From Sperchopsis tessellata (lineage: Eukaryota > Arthropoda > Insecta > Coleoptera > Hydrophilidae), in assembly GCA_033557685.1 (NCBI GenBank), contig JAWQRN010000636.1:1-27584 (forward strand): DNA of 27,584 nt. Direction: 5' to 3'. Shown in pieces: positions 1-13,400 of this stretch (position 1 is its first letter; each line of letters starts with the position of its first letter). The translations under genes were made by a program, and so were the position numbers. The notes beneath the pieces were generated by a model. The model saw only the letters and a program-made list of their open reading frames with translations. It ran no database searches and had not been told where the DNA came from.

Positions 1-54
1 TATATATATATATATATGTATGTATATATATATATATGTATGTATATATATATA
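1..54. repeat. TA / TATGTATG microsatellite at the window edge
   Basis: Alternating TA with two TGTATGTA interruptions of the same form about 20 bp apart. It continues to base 1, so its full length is unknown. Confidence 0.9.
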
Positions 55-470
55 AATGGTTCTGAAGTTACGGCATGGTTTCAAAAATAATCCAAGTTTG
101 TGAAAATGTTGGTTGGTGTTGTGAAATACCTTCCAATTGAAAACGCTGGTAGAAATATGTGTGTTTGAAGTCAAATTAAAAAAAACTGAAAAATTAATAA
201 AACTAGTTTATCGGAAGTGTCAAGTGGCAATATGCTTTACACCGTACCATACATAAATATGTTGAACCATTGAACATATTGGTATTCAGTACAATAGATA
301 CGTTTTATTTCAATATAAGTTTGTTTACTTTCATTATTTCTGGGACAGATTTATCCCGAACGTTCAATACTGCTGGGATTTTCGTATCTCAAGCATTTTC
401 TTAAAAAAAGTACTTACTTTAAGGCAACAGATTATAAACAATCGACCTAAATTAATATTTTAAGGAATAT

Positions 471-493
471 TGAATCAGACTTTTAAGTTTCTT
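471..493. repeat. left flanking direct repeat of the foldback element
   Basis: It shares GACTTTTAAGTT and neighbouring bases with 843-865 (21 of 23 positions). It could be a long target-site duplication or part of the element; it slightly overlaps the left arm. Confidence 0.6.
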
Positions 494-817
494 CATGTTT
501 TCCGGGAGATACCGAGTGTTGGCTTTTCTTTTTGCCGACGTTTCGTCCACCGTTGCAGGGGACATTATCAAGACATGTAGCTCTAAAAAGTGCTAATTAT
601 AATTTTTTTTCTATGCCTAGCACTTTTGAGATGTCACTTTATACTTAGCACTTTTTTGAATCGGTCTGTACCTGCATCTAGCACTTTTCAGAACTGCAGG
701 AAATCTATAATTAACAATTTTTTGAGCTGCATGTCTTAATAATGTCCCCTGCAACGGTGGACGAAATGTCGACAAAAATAATAGCCAGCACACGGTTATC
801 TCCCGGAAAATCTGAAG
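491..817. mobile_element. foldback (MITE-like) element with hammerhead-like arms
   Basis: Two arms of about 112 bp (491-602 and 705-817) are imperfect inverted repeats around a roughly 100-bp centre. Each arm holds a block with GTCC, a loop CTGCAACGGT-type core, GGAC and GAAA (minus strand 572-534; plus strand 735-773). The ends have CCGGGAGAT / ATCTCCCGG. The centre carries three copies of TAGCACTTTT at 618, 646 and 679, and an inverted copy lies at 585-595 in the left arm. The flanks 471-493 and 843-865 are 23-bp direct repeats with two mismatches. No coding capacity, so a non-autonomous element is inferred; family unknown. Confidence 0.75.
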
Positions 818-842
818 ATATTTACAGTGGCCGTGGGCTTAC

Positions 843-865
843 TGAATTAGACTTTTAAGTTACTT
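843..865. repeat. right flanking direct repeat of the foldback element
   Basis: Partner of 471-493, in the same orientation and with two mismatches, lying 26 bp outside the right arm. Confidence 0.6.
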
Positions 866-1109
866 GGAAATCTGGAGATTTTGGAGAAAACCTTCTCTCA
901 ATCATTGTCTATCGGAGATAATATTAAGGTATTATATAATTGGGTTTATGATCCGTTAAAAATACCTACATCTTAAATTATGTCAGAGAAAAATCAGCCA
1001 AGCTTTTTTTTGGCGATCAACCAAATGTTATGTACCTATATATTTATTTAGAGTCGTTTTTATTCAAATAATATAAATTTCATAGTAATATGTAAAAAAA
1101 AGTACTTAC

Positions 1110-1455
1110 AAGTTTTCTTGATATTTTTGAGCCATGCCTTTAGCCATGCTGCTGGCAACGATTTTGTCTCCAGGAATGGCAAACTGGTGAGTGGATTCTC
1201 TCAATTTGATTTCTTTGGTAACTTGTTCGTTTTCAAGTTCTTGGAGTTTGTTGTAGTACTCCTCGCTCTTCTTTCCCTTCGCCAGTTTCTGCCAGTCAGT
1301 TTCTGGTTCTTTGAACTCTTTCTGGTGTATGGTACCTACACTAGGAAGATGGACGTTGCCTTCTTTAATAGCGGTGTTGCGTTCATCAAAAACGCGTTCG
1401 AGTTCGGTTTCTTGGCGTTCCTTTTGGTACTGTTGCAGCTCGATATCGTACCATG
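1110..1455 (-). CDS. sls: sls exon 15: charged non-Ig linker after Ig31
   Basis: Residues 4151-4266 (last codon split). A CATGCAG acceptor gives SPRP|WYDIELQQYQKERQE, matching the fly junction. The segment is rich in Lys, Glu and Gln, has no Ig signature, and ends with STHQFAIPGDKIVASSMAKG and a short MAQKYQENL tail. It looks helical or extended and forms the long spacer between Ig31 and Ig32. The donor is GTAAGT (1104-1109), phase 2. The next exon lies outside the window. A TAA immediately after the splice point is intronic and is not the gene's stop. Confidence 0.94.
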
Positions 1456-4400
1456 CTGCATGAATTAAATAAAGTTTAAGAAATATGCAGTTTAGGATTG
1501 GCTTACACGAAACAAAGGAGGCGATTTTGAGAGGACGAACTTTTAGCAAAAACTCTAAATGCACTTTCTTAAATTATGTTTTTGCAGAGAAGTACTTTCT
1601 TGCATCCTGTCGAGCAACAAAAAAAAAAAAACCAGTCGGTTTGGTATATAAACATTTAACAGAGCCTTTCGTTTTATATACACCAATCAAAAATCGGTTG
1701 CAGCTGAATTTCAAAAAATCCCATGTCAAGATAAGTACTTCTTGTGTTTTTTTTGGAGAAAAATTAAAAATAAGTAGTGAGTTTGAGATCTCAAATTATG
1801 GCAAAAAATTGGTAAAAGTTTGTCAAGCACTACAAGTACATCAATAAAAATGCTTCATCAGAACAATACGATACACATAATGCACATAATAATAGACAGA
1901 TACTTTTCTGCATGCAACAATTTATACACAAAAGGGAGAACTGTTTAAGTCGCATACCTGCAATATTTTTATACAAACCACTTAACATGAGTCTGCTCGT
2001 CGATATGGCGATGGCTCCAAAAGCTTCTTGGTGAGGATTTTGGGGAGGAATAAGGATATGTAATTGTAGTGTGCATTGGCTTGTTTTTGCAAAAGGAATC
2101 CTTGTTGATATAATATTTTTGCTATATTGATATATTTGTCTATGTTAATGATTGAGTGCATTGTGTCACGTATTATATTGAATATGTCAAATGATTTGTT
2201 TTTAGTCTATATTGATTACGATATTGTAGAATCTTCGAAACGTTTTTAGCCCTGATCTAATGGTCATATTTGCCAACCACACTTTTGTTTGAAACAATGT
2301 CTTTTAATTACCTCCCTCTTGAAATATTTGAAAGATATGAAGTTCAATTCAACTCATACAGCATTATACCTAAATATTTGTCATCTAGTTATGGATATGT
2401 CTGTCGTATCAGACACATTACAAGAAAGATTACTTTAATTTATCTTAAACAAATGTGATTTTTAAGGATCATAAATCTCTGGTAATGGTCCATGCATATG
2501 TATCTTTAAGAAATTTGGTGTTTTCAAAAATTCCCTTTTTTCAGGTAAGCTTTAAAAAATCTCAAATAGTTTCGTGTGTGATTCTACAACATCTCCTTAT
2601 GTTTAATATTATGTCATGTAAAAACTTACGTCTTGGTGAGTTTTTAAGTACTCCTCTATAATCGTCGTCTCTTGGAATTACTTTCAATTCAGTTTCAGCT
2701 ATGGCCTCTCCCACGGAACTGCGTGCGACTACTTCAACTTTGCCAGTGTCATACTGACGGGTCTTGGGGACATCCATATGGTACATGCCATCATAAGTTA
2801 GCTTATAACGCGAACCATTAACTACAGTATGTCCATTGATTAACCACATTACACGTGGTCTAGGATGTCCAGTCACACGGCAGCAGAAACGCGCCCAATC
2901 TCCTTCTTGTACGGTGCAAGGTTCTGGTCTGCTGACGAACAGTGGGGCCGATCTGGGTTTGGAATCTTCTGATGCTTCTTCAGGCACACTGTAAGGTAGG
3001 TATTATTAATATATTGTTTTTATATATAAAGAGACAAAGAAGTATGTGCGCGTAAGATGATATTTCAGAGTCGGTTTATGGTGAGAAGGGTGTGAACTCG
3101 AGTTTGTTCTTAATATATACGGCGGTGTTGGAAAAACATTTTGAGAGAGGGGCAGTTGAGTAGTCATTGAACGAACCAAGCTTTGCTCGCTACCATTTGC
3201 TGATGACATAGTACTGATAGCCAAGAAGGGAAAACAACTAAATATAATAAAAATATACAAAGAAAGTAGTTAAAATTAAAGGAAGTAGGTAAAATTTACA
3301 CACAGAAAACTCAAAAGTGAAGGTGTTTCAAAGGATTGGAGGGAATAACAGGATATAAGATTGGAGATGGAGAAATGAAGTGTTGGTGCAGGTAAAGGAG
3401 TTTAAATACCAGTGATCCCTCTTAAAATAAATCATAATAGGTAATATACAGCGGAAACGACGGTAGGAAGGCTATATTAATGCACCAGGTTGGAGAAATA
3501 GGAAGAAGAAATTTTAAATTCGATTACATGACTATACGAATGAGGGCTGTGATATTTATTAAAAGTGATGTGTAGATCCGAGGTAGGGGTTGGAAGGAGC
3601 AGATAAAGATAGAAAAATTGCACGCAATTTTTTTTAGATGGAGTCTGTAGTGGACATGTCCCTCAAAATATGCTTTTCTAGAGGAAAAGAAAAGGAACAA
3701 AATGAAAATTGAGACAGGAAAATGAGCTATGAAGTACGATGGAATGGAGGGTTTGAAAATAGAGAATCTGATACTACAGGAATTCAGGAAGAAAACGAAA
3801 AGATAGACCAATAATAAAACAACAAAATAAAGATATTATTAAAAAAATGCTATTTTGTGGATATTCATAACTAAATTAATAAACAAAATAAAGGACTACC
3901 ATGACAGAAACACTAGAAGAGGTAAAGAGAATAATTACTATTGAATACAGAAGCAAACAACTGTTGATGGTAGGAAGCTCACGATATTTACAGGCTTGAT
4001 ACAGTGGATATAATCAGAGGGTAGTGGCAAGATTCCAATGTGGCAACGGAGATAAGGGAATCAGATAATCGATGATATAGGAAGTTAAAGAGTGTAAAAT
4101 ATGTGGGAAAGAAAAAGAACTTGCGGGACTAAACGGACACCATATAATGACAGAAGATAATCTGGAGGACAGTGGGAGAGTCTAAAGATGGAAGAGGATT
4201 TTTAAGAATACTTACACTTGCCATGCTGCTTCCATTTCGCGAATCTTTTCGATACTTTTCATGCCCTTGGGTAGCTGGGAGTCATAAATAATACCAGGCT
4301 TTCCAGCTGTCTTTATGATGGCTCTGGTTTCATCCATACCGTACAAGTTTGTAGCACGGCATAAGTATTCGCCACTGTCTTCGGGGTACACCCAACCGAA

Positions 4401-7400
4401 ATTCATGGCGACGTAGCCAAAGTCGTAAATAGGGGTGAACCGATTTTCTGGAAAACACAATTGTTATTGAATATTGTCTAGGATATCATTAAAACTATAA
4501 AAGCTGTACTCACTATGGGGCAACGGCTTTCCATTAAAGAACCATTCGACTTTCATGTTAGGATCACCAACAGGAGCAAGTTGGCATTCAAACTTAGTAC
4601 TTTGCATTTCAACCAAGGTGGTTTGATCTTGAATTTGCGTTACGAATCTAGGAGGCTGCTTCTTATCTGCATCGTAAAGATCATCTTCAGTAAGATGGAC
4701 TTCTGAGGTGTACTTCTTAATAGCAGCTTCCATTTGCATCAGTGTTTCTGACCTCTTCATACCCTTAGGTACTTGATTTTGTAGGATGATATTTGGTAAT
4801 TTCTTGCAAGAAATGTTTGCCCTGGTGAAGTCTTCACCGTATTCGTTGACAGCACGGCATACGTACTCACCAGAATCTTCAGCATAAACATAAAGAATGT
4901 CTAGTGAGACAAAGCCCATATCATACACCGTGCGGAAACGATGGCCAGAAGGTAATAGTTTACCATTTCTGTACCATTCAATTCTTAGTTTTGGATCTTC
5001 CTTAGGTTCAACTTGACACTCAAAGTGTACAGATTCATTTTCGTCCACAGTTGCTGATATGATCTGTGTGATGAATTTAGGTGGTCCCATAGGTTTATCT
5101 TCTTTTGGAGCTTCGGATACTGGTCCACGCTCAAGTTCTTTGAGCTTTTCCGCGCTCATGCCTGAAGGCAATTGTGACTCAAAGTCAATAGTGCGCTTGA
5201 ATGTTGAGGTAACGGTAGCTTTTGTAGTGGCAGATCCCCATTTGTTGGTAGCCCTGCAAACATATTCTCCGGCATCACGGCCATAAGAATAATCAATATC
5301 TAGAGAAATGAAACCAAAATCGTTGATTTGATGCACTCTAGAGCCAGTGGCGAAAGGTCTGCCATTGTGGAACCAGTCAATTCTCATGGATGGATCATTT
5401 ACAGGCTCGACTCTACAATCGAAGTGAATTGGACCACCTTCAGGTACATCAACATTGTCCTTAACCTCAACAGTAAACCTTGGTGGATTAGGTTTCTCTT
5501 CTTCAGACGTAATTTCTTCTCTCTTATGGAGCTCTTCCTCCAATTTCTGGATACTTTCAGTGCCACTACGGAAGTTGCCTGGAAGTTGTGGTTCCAAAAT
5601 AATGCCTTGTCTGCCTCTGACTTGGAGCTTGCATGATACTGTAGCTTCACCGTGACGGTTGGTAGCCTTGCAAGTATACAAGCCAGAATCACGTTGATAA
5701 ATTCCGGCAACCTCAAGGATAACAAAACCAAAATCGTTAATTGTTTTGATTCTGGATCCAGCCCATAATGCTTTGCCGTTGTGGAACCATTCTACTCTCA
5801 TGCTAGGATCGTTTACTGGAATCAACCTACACTCAAAGTGGGCCAATGCGTTCTCTGATAATGTGAGATCTGAAGGTGTTGTGATAAACTCTGGTGGTTT
5901 ACCAACATCATCATCTGGAGTAGCTGGTGTAGGCGCCATGCCCAAACCTTCAAGCTCTGCAATTTTGTCGATCGTTCCTTCCATGCCCTTAGGCAATTGC
6001 GATTCGAGGATTATGCTCCTCTTGCCTTGAACCTTCATGCTACATGTTGTTACAGCTTCACCATAGTCGTTAAAGGCCCTGCATGAGTATTCTCCAGAAT
6101 CTTCTGGATATACTGGCGAGATTTCGAGGATGACAAAGCCGAAATCACAGAATGTACGGAATCTTGAACCTGTTTTCAATGGTTTTCCGTTCCAGTACCA
6201 CTCAACCTATAATAAGAAAGACATATTTTAATAACGTATCTAATAGATTAAAATTTAATCTAACTACAATTTATCATAATTATACACACCTTAAGCTTTG
6301 GATCATTTGTTGGAATCAAACGAGCTTCAAAGTGAGCGTTTTCACCTTCTCTAAGATTGTCAATGTTAGACAGTGGAACTGTGAATACTGGAGCTTTGCC
6401 ATGTTCTTCGGTAGTCCTTTCATCTCTTTCGCGAACCATAGAATCTTCCAAATTCTGAATCTTCTCTAAACCTCCTTCCATGCCCTATAAAAGCCATTCA
6501 AGTTCATTTAATGTTTCCGGTAAAAAAGCTTGAATATAAAACAATGCGTACAAGTATAAAGATACATACCCGCGGGAGTTGCGAGTCCAGGATAAGGTTT
6601 GCCTTGGATACACACTTCAAGTTAGCTTTGGTGGAATCTTCTCCGTATTTGTTGTAAGCCCTACATTCATAAAGACCGGAGTTTTCTTCATAACAATACA
6701 AAATGTCCAAAATGACAATTCCAAAATCGTGGAAGGTTCTGTACCTGTGGCCATGTGGTAGCTTCTTACCATTGTAATACCATTCAACCACTAGATCGGG
6801 ATCAGTTGTTGGTGTCAATCGTGCTTCAAAGTGAGCACTTTGTCCCTCAACTAGTTTGGTAACATCAGCTATTTGTGTGATAAACTTAGGTGGTTCCGCT
6901 ACTGGAGTACTTGGAGCTTGTTGTTGTTGTCCATGGAAGCTTTCAAGTTCCCTAATTCTTGCCAAAGAGTCTGGTTGTAAACTCTCCGAAAATACTCCAC
7001 TTCTTCCATGAGCAGAAATAGTAGCTTTAGTAAAGTCTTCGCCATACTTGTTATGAGCCCTGCATACATATTCTCCAGAATCATGGTCCTGGATATAAGA
7101 GATATCCATGATTACAAAACCAAAGTCGGAAACGGTCTTGATACGAGAAGACTGCAAAATGGGTTGACCATTGTGGAACCATTCAACTTTAAGATGAGGA
7201 TCATTAACAGGAATAAGGGTGCATTCAAAGTGAGCAGATTGCCCATCTTTAAGACCGGTGATATCCTTGATATGTGTAGTGAAGACAGGTTTCTGTCCCT
7301 TGGACTTGTCAACACATTCAAGTGTGACGCTTTGCTCAGCCTTACCCCATTTGTTGATTGCAACGCATGTGTAAGTTCCTGAATCTTCAATCTTGCAACC

Positions 7401-10400
7401 TAAAACTTCCAAAACGACCATTCCAAAGGCATGTACAGTCCTAAACCTGTGACTAGCAGCAATTGCTTTGCCATTATAGAACCATTCAACGACCATAGTT
7501 TGGTCGCCAACTGGTGTCAACCCAGCTTCAAAGTGAGCAATTTCACCTTCACTCAAGTTCATCAAGGTGGTAAATTCAGAAGTGAACACTGGAGCATGGC
7601 CTTCATCTGATTCAGGTTTAGGTGCGTCCACCCTGCTAAGAGAATCTTCAAGATCCTGGATCTTCTCAAGACCTTCTTGTCCTTTTGGATGCTGAGTGCG
7701 TTCAATAAGGTTATCCTTGCTTGTGCAGTAAACTGTAGTTGAAGTGAAAGCTTCACCTGCTTTGTTAGACGCTTTGCAGGTATAAATACCTTGATCTCTT
7801 TCATAAACATCGGTTAAATCAAGTTGGACAAAACCGAAATCTTTGGTCAACTTGAAACGTGATCCATGATCAAGAGATTTACCGTTAAAGAACCATTCGA
7901 TCTTAAGATTTGGATCACCTTTTGGCTCAACAGTTCCTTCTAAGTGAAGAGGTTGAGCCTCAGATAGTCTGAATTCTGGGTTCAACGGGACGGTCCAAAT
8001 TGGTTTTCCAAATTCAGATTCAGGCCCTGAAGTTTTGCGCTTGTATCTGTTAGCTAATTCACCTTCAACTTCTTCAACGGCTTCCAAACCAGCCTTTCCT
8101 TGAGGATGTTGAGTATCCAAATAAATGTTTTGTTTGCTTGTGCAACGAAGAGAACCGGTAGTACTTGCAGTACCCTTGCTATTGGTGGCCTTGCATGTGT
8201 AGATGCCAGAATCTTCCTCGTAAGAGTGTGTGATATCTAAGGCTACATAGCCAAAGTCATAAGTTGACTTGAATCTCGCACCTATTGGAAGAGGTTTGCC
8301 ATTAACGAACCATTCGATCTTCATGGTAGGATCTTTAGAAGGTTCAACGTGACATTCGAAGTGTACGGTGTCACCTTCAGTGCACTCAACATTGTTAAGA
8401 TGACTGATGAAAATTGGTGATTCGAATGCTACATCTGGAATTTCTGGACGATCGCCATGTGGAGCTTCAAGAGCTTCTAGTTTTGGAATGGCATCTGGGT
8501 GTAAAGTTTGACCAAGAAGCCAGTGCTTGTCTTCAACTTTCAACGAGCAAGTTGAGACTGCCTCTCCAAGTAAGTTAATAGCTTTGCAGGTGTAAAGTGC
8601 AGAGTCATCGCCTCTCAAACCATTGATAGATAAGGTTACTAGGCCGAAGTCGAAAGTACTACGAAGCCTAGTGCCGGTATTTAAGGTTATTCCATTTTTG
8701 TACCTGAAAATAAAAATATGTTGTTGATAATAAAAAAAAAAAATAAGTAGTGACTTTTATAGTTTGATTTAATATAAATGTGAATAATACATACCATTCA
8801 ATACGTAAGTTAGGATCAGTTCTGGGTTCTACTTGTGCTTCCAAATAGACATGTTGACCTTCAGCTAATTTGTCATAGCTCTTCAAATGAGTGGTGAAAA
8901 CTGGTGGTTGTTGTGGAGCGGTATCTACAAACATTTCAGGTACTTTGTTCATATCAGCTTCCTTCAGCTGAATCTTTTGCCAAGCATCAGGGTGCAAGGG
9001 TTCACCAAGAATGTTAGATCTTGATTTGACCTTCATCGAAATGGAAGATACGGCTTCTCCAGATTTGTTGATGGCTTTGCACATATATACTCCTGAATCA
9101 TTTGGTACTGTTGACATGATGTCCAAAGTAACAAAGCCAAAGTCATGAGTAACACGGAAGCGTGAGCCAAGTTTGAGCTCAACTCCATTGACGTACCATT
9201 CAAAGCGGAGGTTGGGATCTCCAACTGGTACAACGCGTGCTTCAAAGTGAGCATGTTGACCTTCCCATAGTTCTGTAGGTCCAGTGAGGAGTTGAGTAAA
9301 GAAGGGTTTCTCAAAGGTTCTTTCAGGTTCATCTGGTCGTTGAGCATGAGGTTGTTCAAGTTGTTGCAATTTTCTGATACTTTCTGGATGTTGAGTGTCC
9401 AGTTGGATGCTGGCTTTGGCTGTAAAAATAAGAAAAGTATGTCAGAAGTCATGCTTTAAAGTTAATGGTACATCTTAAGAATTCTGAAGGTACTGATGCT
9501 TACTTCTAATTTTCATAGAGGCAGTCGTGACAGCTTCTCCAAGTGGATTTGAAGCCCTACACATATATACTCCCTCATCTTCATCTCTGACGTGTGTAAT
9601 ATCGAGGGATACAAAACCAAAGTCATGTACTTTGGTGATGCGAGAGCTATCCTCCAAAGGCTTTTCGTTTCTAAACCATTCCACTTTCAGGGTTGGATCA
9701 CCTACAGGAATCAAGCGGCATTCAAAGTGAGCTGTTTGTCCTTCAAGGATTTGATCAATATTTTGAAGTGGTTGGGTGAACACAGGTCTTTGCCTGGTAG
9801 CAGGTTCTTCATACTCGGGACGTTTGTATGGCGTGTGCTCTTCCAATGCGCGGATCTTATCAAGACCTGAATATAAATAATAAGATTAGTAAATTTCATC
9901 TAAAATTTCCCCTGAATAAATTAAATTTAGAGATAATTTAAAGTGAATGCGTACCTTCTGGGCGTTGAGAGTCCAAGATGATGTTACTTTTAGCAATAAC
10001 TTTCATACTAATTGAAGAAACACATTGTCCCAGATTATTAATTGCTTTAACGGAGTATTCGCCAGCATCTTCGGGTACGCAATGGCCAATGTCCAAAGCG
10101 ACATAGCCAAAGTCAAATGTGATGTGAAACCTTGAAGCAGATGGCAGAGGTTTGCCATTATGATAGAATTCAATACGTAAGTTGGGATCGTGAATTGGTT
10201 CAATTTGGGCTTCAAAGTGGGCAGTTTGTCCTTCATAGACTTCAGTAGTACCCCTAAGCTCTGTAACGAACCTCGGTGGAAAAGGTACAGGTTCCTCAAC
10301 CTCCAAACGAGCTGGATGACCATGGGCTTCTAATTCCCTGATTTTCTCCAAACCTTCTGGGTGGTGGGTATCCAAGAGGATACTACGGCGACCTCCAACT

Positions 10401-13400
10401 TTGATGGTGCAAGTATTGACTGCCTCGCCAACCAAGTTGGTTGCCTTACACATGTAGGTTCCACTATCTTCAGGATATGCGTACAGAATATCCAAAGCAA
10501 CATACCCAAAGTCATGGGTAGTCCTGAATCTGTGGCCAGTTTTTAGTTTGACACCATTGACGAACCAATCAATCTTCAAGTTTGGATCATTGATAGGCTC
10601 AACACGGCATTCAAGATGAGCGTGCTCACTTTCTTTAAGATTTTCTAGGCTCACCAATGGTGTTAAGAAGACTGGGCGCTGCATTTGTGGTTCAATTTCT
10701 TCCTTTTTGGGTCTTTCGTATGATTCAAGTTCACGAATCTTCTTAAGACGTTGTTCATCCATGGTGTCAAGGTATAAACCGGATTTTGCTGTAAAATTAT
10801 GATTGGTATAGAAACTGTATTTTAAGCATTATTAGTATCGATATATTATCTCATTGACTGTTAGAAACTGAACAAAAATTTGTAGAAAATATACTTACAA
10901 ACAACTTGAACATTGGCTGTTGTAACTGCTTCACCAACCGCATTCCTAGCTTTGCACATGTAAGTTCCTGAATCCTCTGCATATGCATATAGGATATCAA
11001 GAGCTACGAAGCCAAAGTCGTAGGTAGTTTTGAAACGATGTCCTGTTTGGATTGGTCTTCCATTGCAGAACCATTCAACTCTCATGGTTGGATCATTGAC
11101 TGGAGTAAGGGTGGCTTCCAAGTGAGCACTGACACCTTCTGAAAGGTTTTCAATTGTCCTCAAACCTCTACCGAATTGAGGCTTTTCTAAAATAATAGCG
11201 TCTTCATGAGCGGTACGTTTGTAGCGAGAATCGTCTTCAAGGTATTGGATCTTTTGAAGAGCACCCTCATGTTGAGTGTCAGAAATAATTGAAGATCTGG
11301 ACTTGACATTTGTAACAATTGATGATTGAGCTTGTCCCAAGCGGTTGGTAGCTTTGCAGGTATATTCGCCGGAATCTTCAGCATACACAGTGAGAACATC
11401 AAGGCTGGCAAAACCGAAGTCATAGGCTGTTCTAAATCTGTGGCCAGTGGTGAGGGGCTTTCCATTGTGGAACCATTCAACTTTAAGGTTTGAATCTGGG
11501 TATGGTTCAATGCGACATTCATAGTGGGCGCTCTGGCCTTCAACTAAGTTTGTTGGTCCATTAAGCTGGGTGCTAAATCTTGGAGCTTGGGTAACGGTAA
11601 CTTCTTCCTCTTCACGGCGTTGATACTTGGTGCTATCTTCCAATTGACGGAGTTTTTGTAATGCTCCTTCATGTTGAGATTCCAATTGGAGAGATGCCTT
11701 AGACTGGACAGATAAGGTAGCTGAGGTGACGGCTTCACCTAACTCGTTTACTGCACGGCAAGTGTAGGTGCCCGAGTCTTCAGGGTTGACATATTTCATG
11801 TTGAGAGCTACATATCCAAAATCATGCATGGTGGTCAAGCGGTTGGAAGCTTGAATTGGTACTCCGTTTCTGTACCATTCTACTTTAAGTCTTGAATCAC
11901 CAACAGGAATTAACCTCGCTTCAAAGTGAGCGGCTTGATTTTCGGCTACACGTAGATCTTTAATGGGCAAAGTAAATACTGGTGCTTGACTGACAGTTTC
12001 TTCAGTGGCGCTAGATTTTTGGTAGCGTGAATGGTCTTCAAGTTCTTGAATCCTTTCCATGGCGCCTTCATGCACGGACTCCAGGTAAAGAGATTTCTTG
12101 GATTGAACAACACAAACTGCTGAGGTCACAGCCTCACCAAGAGCGTTGGTAGCTCTGCAAGTGTATGTTCCAGAATCTTCAGGGTAGCAATACAAGATAT
12201 CAAGAGCTACAAATCCAAAGTTGTTGGTTTCGGAAAATCTGGAGCCGGATTTGACAGGTTTGCCATTATGGAACCATTCTACTTTCATGGTTGCATCTGA
12301 AACGGGAATCAATCTACATTCAAAGTGAGCTCTTTGGCCTTCTTTGATTTCGACGTTTTTCAAGGAAGTTGTAAACGTAGGGGCTTGAGTGGTAGTTTCT
12401 TCAATGTGTTCAGCGCGGTGGTATCTAGAACGATCTTCCAGGTATTGAATTTGTTCCAAACCACTTTCGTTTTGGGTTTGAGTGACAATTTGTGTTGTTC
12501 CACGGCATTGCAAAGTGCAGTGTGTTTCATCTGTTCCTACTAAATTCACTGCACGGCAAGTGTAGGTTCCTGAATCTTCTGCAATTAAGTCAACAATGTC
12601 AAGAGCTACATATCCAAAGTCATGGATTGGTCTAAAACGATGACCGATGATGATTGGGCGGCCATTCTTAAACCATTCTACTTTGAGGTTGGAGTCCGTT
12701 ACTGGTTCAATTTTGCATTCAAAGTGAGCATGTTCACCTTCACGCATGTTGTCTACGCTTTTTGGTTTTGTAATGAATTTGGGCTTAACAGTGATAATTT
12801 CATCCATATACTCGGTACGCTTGTAGCGAGAAGAATCTTCAAGATATTGGATCTTCTCCAATCCCGATGGATGTTGACTTTCCAAAAGTAGATCTTTTTT
12901 AGCAATTACTTTGACAGAGCAAGATGTAACGGCTTCTCCAAGTTGGTTTCTAGCTTGGCAAGTATAAACTCCGGAATCCACTGGGTATACACTAAGTAAA
13001 TCCAAAGCTACATAATCAAATTCATATGCAGGTCTGAATCGATGACCAACTTTAACAGGGCGGCCATTGCAGAACCAATCAACCCTCATTGTTGGATCAC
13101 CAACGGGTTGTAAGCGACATTCCATGTGGATATTTGTACCTTCAACGGTTTCAATGTTGTGTAATGGTCTGGTGAATTGTGGGGCTTGGAAAACAGTGAC
13201 TTCTTCTGTCACTTGTTTACGTTGACGTTCTTCGAGCATCTGAATCTGTTCGAGTGATTGCTCATGTTGAGTATCGGTCACGATTTCAGATTGACCAATA
13301 ACTCTAACACACGCAGAGGTGTGTGCACTACCAAGATGATTGGTAGCTCTTACAGTGTATTCACCAGAATCAGCTGCAGAAGTGCTGACAATGTCTAAAG

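Larger units (their letters stand above)
1..1109 (-). other. sls: start of the intron 3' of exon 15
   Basis: AT-rich non-coding sequence between exon 15 and the next, unseen exon. It holds a TA/TATG simple repeat at its edge and the foldback element at 491-817. I see no coding segment on either strand. Confidence 0.85.

Noticed and set aside
1485..1847. Plus-strand 120-codon frame in intron 14
   Set aside because: Low-complexity Lys/Phe/Ser composition with a poly(A)-encoded Lys run, no motif, and located in an intron. Consistent with chance.
3198..3207. CTGATGA match that could start a second hammerhead
   Set aside because: These bases encode the FADD reverse transcriptase motif and there is no downstream stem II followed by GAAA.
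4464..4513. Alternative 3' end of sls by read-through of the 66-bp intron after exon 12
   Set aside because: The frame continues briefly to a stop, but both splice sites are good and the spliced product restores a complete Ig30. A truncated isoform would need transcript evidence.
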